Below, piece by piece: positions 5,522-5,831 of a stretch of DNA of 5,831 bases. The notes below the pieces were generated by a model that was not told the origin of the DNA, ran no database searches, and was given only the letters and a program-made list of their open reading frames with translations. Numbering within the stretch: the stretch's first letter is position 1; each line of letters begins with the position of its first letter. A program made the position numbers and the translations under genes. This stretch comes from an uncultured Campylobacter sp. (GTDB lineage Bacteria > Campylobacterota > Campylobacteria > Campylobacterales > Campylobacteraceae): assembly GCF_937997535.1 (NCBI RefSeq), contig NZ_CALKTT010000076.1, positions 1-5,831 of the forward strand, in the 5' to 3' direction.

Positions 5522-5547
5522 GTAGTTACATTGCGTAGTCACATTGC
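5522..5547. repeat. Tandem 13-base duplication
   Basis: GTAGTTACATTGC (5522-5534) is followed directly by GTAGTCACATTGC (5535-5547), 12 of 13 bases identical. The unit length is not a multiple of three. The stop codon of the small minus-strand ORF lies in the first copy. Confidence 0.7.
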
Positions 5548-5633
5548 CCCTGTAAATTTACTGAAAATAAATCGTAAAAGGGGTGCGCCGTTTCCGCGAG
5601 CGCTATTAATTCCGTTGCAAGGAAGGTTTTCAT
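5526..5633 (-). CDS. Candidate 35-aa small ORF
   Basis: Minus-strand frame with ATG at 5633 and TAA at 5528-5526, beginning MKTFLATELIALAETAHPFY and continuing DLFSVNLQGQCDYAM. AAGAGG (5644-5639) precedes the ATG by 5 nt, a good Shine-Dalgarno placement. It starts 45 bp after the DIP1984-family stop on the same strand, so it could be co-transcribed with that gene. The first half would be a mostly hydrophobic amphipathic helix. I do not recognise a family. The 13-base tandem duplication at its 3' end shifts the frame and creates the present stop; with one copy the frame would run a few codons further. It could be a genuine small protein, a truncated gene start or chance. Confidence 0.3.
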   Translation of the reverse strand: MKTFLATELIALAETAHPFYDLFSVNLQGQCDYAM

Positions 5634-5678
5634 GCTCGCCTCTTGCGATACTTACCCGAAATTTTAAATTTTATGCTT

Positions 5679-5831
5679 TTAGCTTTCGATCAGATCGGTC
5701 TGCCAGTTTGCGCCTTGCAGCGTCGTGTCAAGCTGTCTGATCTGCTTAGCCAGCTCGTCCACCTGCTTTTGTAGCGCCGCGACGTCGACCGTGCTTAAAA
5801 TTTTAATCTCGCTGCGCGAATAAACGTCCAC
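5679..5831 (-). CDS. DIP1984 family protein, C-terminal fragment
   Basis: The minus-strand frame enters from the right edge and ends in TAA at 5681-5679, giving the last 50 residues of a protein whose start lies outside the window. The segment reads VDVYSRSEIK, then STVDVAALQKQVDELAKQIR, QLDTTLQ and GANWQTDLIES. The combination of YSRSEIK, TVDVAALQ and a C-terminal ANW-T-DL is what I remember from the end of DIP1984 family proteins (also annotated septicolysin-like), small coiled-coil proteins of unknown function. The heptad-like AALQKQVDELAKQIRQLD supports a coiled coil. The cellular role is not established. No clear terminator follows. Confidence 0.75.
   Translation of the reverse strand: MDVYSRSEIKILSTVDVAALQKQVDELAKQIRQLDTTLQGANWQTDLIES

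Larger units (their letters stand above)
5291..5678. other. 388-bp spacer between phosphatase and DIP1984 genes
   Basis: Contains the phosphatase ribosome-binding site and promoter (5297-5355), a 13-base tandem duplication (5522-5547), a possible 35-aa ORF on the minus strand (5526-5633), and an inverted repeat CCCCT/AGGGG (5547-5551 with 5579-5583) around the palindrome GTAAATTTAC (5552-5561). Between 5360 and 5520 there is another stop-limited minus-strand stretch that looks coding-like but has no clear start. No terminator for the DIP1984 gene was recognised. Confidence 0.45.

Noticed and set aside
5579..5644. Possible small structured RNA (SRP RNA-like GGAAGG motif)
   Set aside because: The short GGAAGG resemblance is not accompanied by the SRP RNA stem or the rest of the conserved loop; the region is better read as a small ORF.
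5531..5740. 69-codon plus-strand frame
   Set aside because: Overlaps the DIP1984 C-terminus and the small minus-strand ORF, with no ribosome-binding site.
1..5831. CRISPR array, tRNA, rRNA, insertion sequence or prophage attachment site
   Set aside because: No regularly spaced repeats, no cloverleaf, no transposase motif and no flanking target duplications were found.

Overview
The window looks like chromosomal DNA from a Campylobacter-type epsilonproteobacterium (Campylobacterota), most likely one of the GC-richer, often oral species. Three things point there: a DcuA-type C4-dicarboxylate exchanger typical of microaerobic/anaerobic fumarate respirers, AT-rich spacers with a TATAAT-type -10 box, and an extreme density of the hexamer AAATTT (about 60 copies by hand count) between fairly GC-rich genes. 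This placement is inferred from sequence character, not from a search.

Layout, left to right. Positions 1-1104 (+) hold the 3' part of dcuA, closed by a strong intrinsic terminator. A 283-bp spacer with a good -10 box leads to a KefF/YheR-like NAD(P)H oxidoreductase of 175 aa (1388-1915, +), followed by its own terminator. From about 1943 to 3376 there is a long stretch with no recognisable gene. It carries several hairpins, a short repeated motif and short open stretches that look like eroded coding sequence, mostly on the minus strand.

From 3377 to the right edge every convincing gene is on the minus strand: a SUKH (SMI1/KNR4-like) protein with a GTG start (3377-4060), a spacer that keeps a 46-codon coding-like tail (4383-4520), an exported tyrosine/dual-specificity phosphatase with a TTG start (4604-5290), a possible 35-aa small ORF (5526-5633), and the 3' end of a DIP1984-family gene (5679-5831).

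There is no obvious pathway linking the genes. dcuA and the oxidoreductase fit anaerobic carbon/redox metabolism and are separately terminated. The minus-strand genes are widely spaced (about 390-540 bp), so they are probably separate transcription units. The SUKH protein belongs to a superfamily rich in toxin immunity proteins, but no toxin gene is visible; the neighbouring eroded region is where a lost partner might have been, which is inference only. I found no convincing novel multi-gene system, no CRISPR array, no tRNA or rRNA and no insertion sequence.
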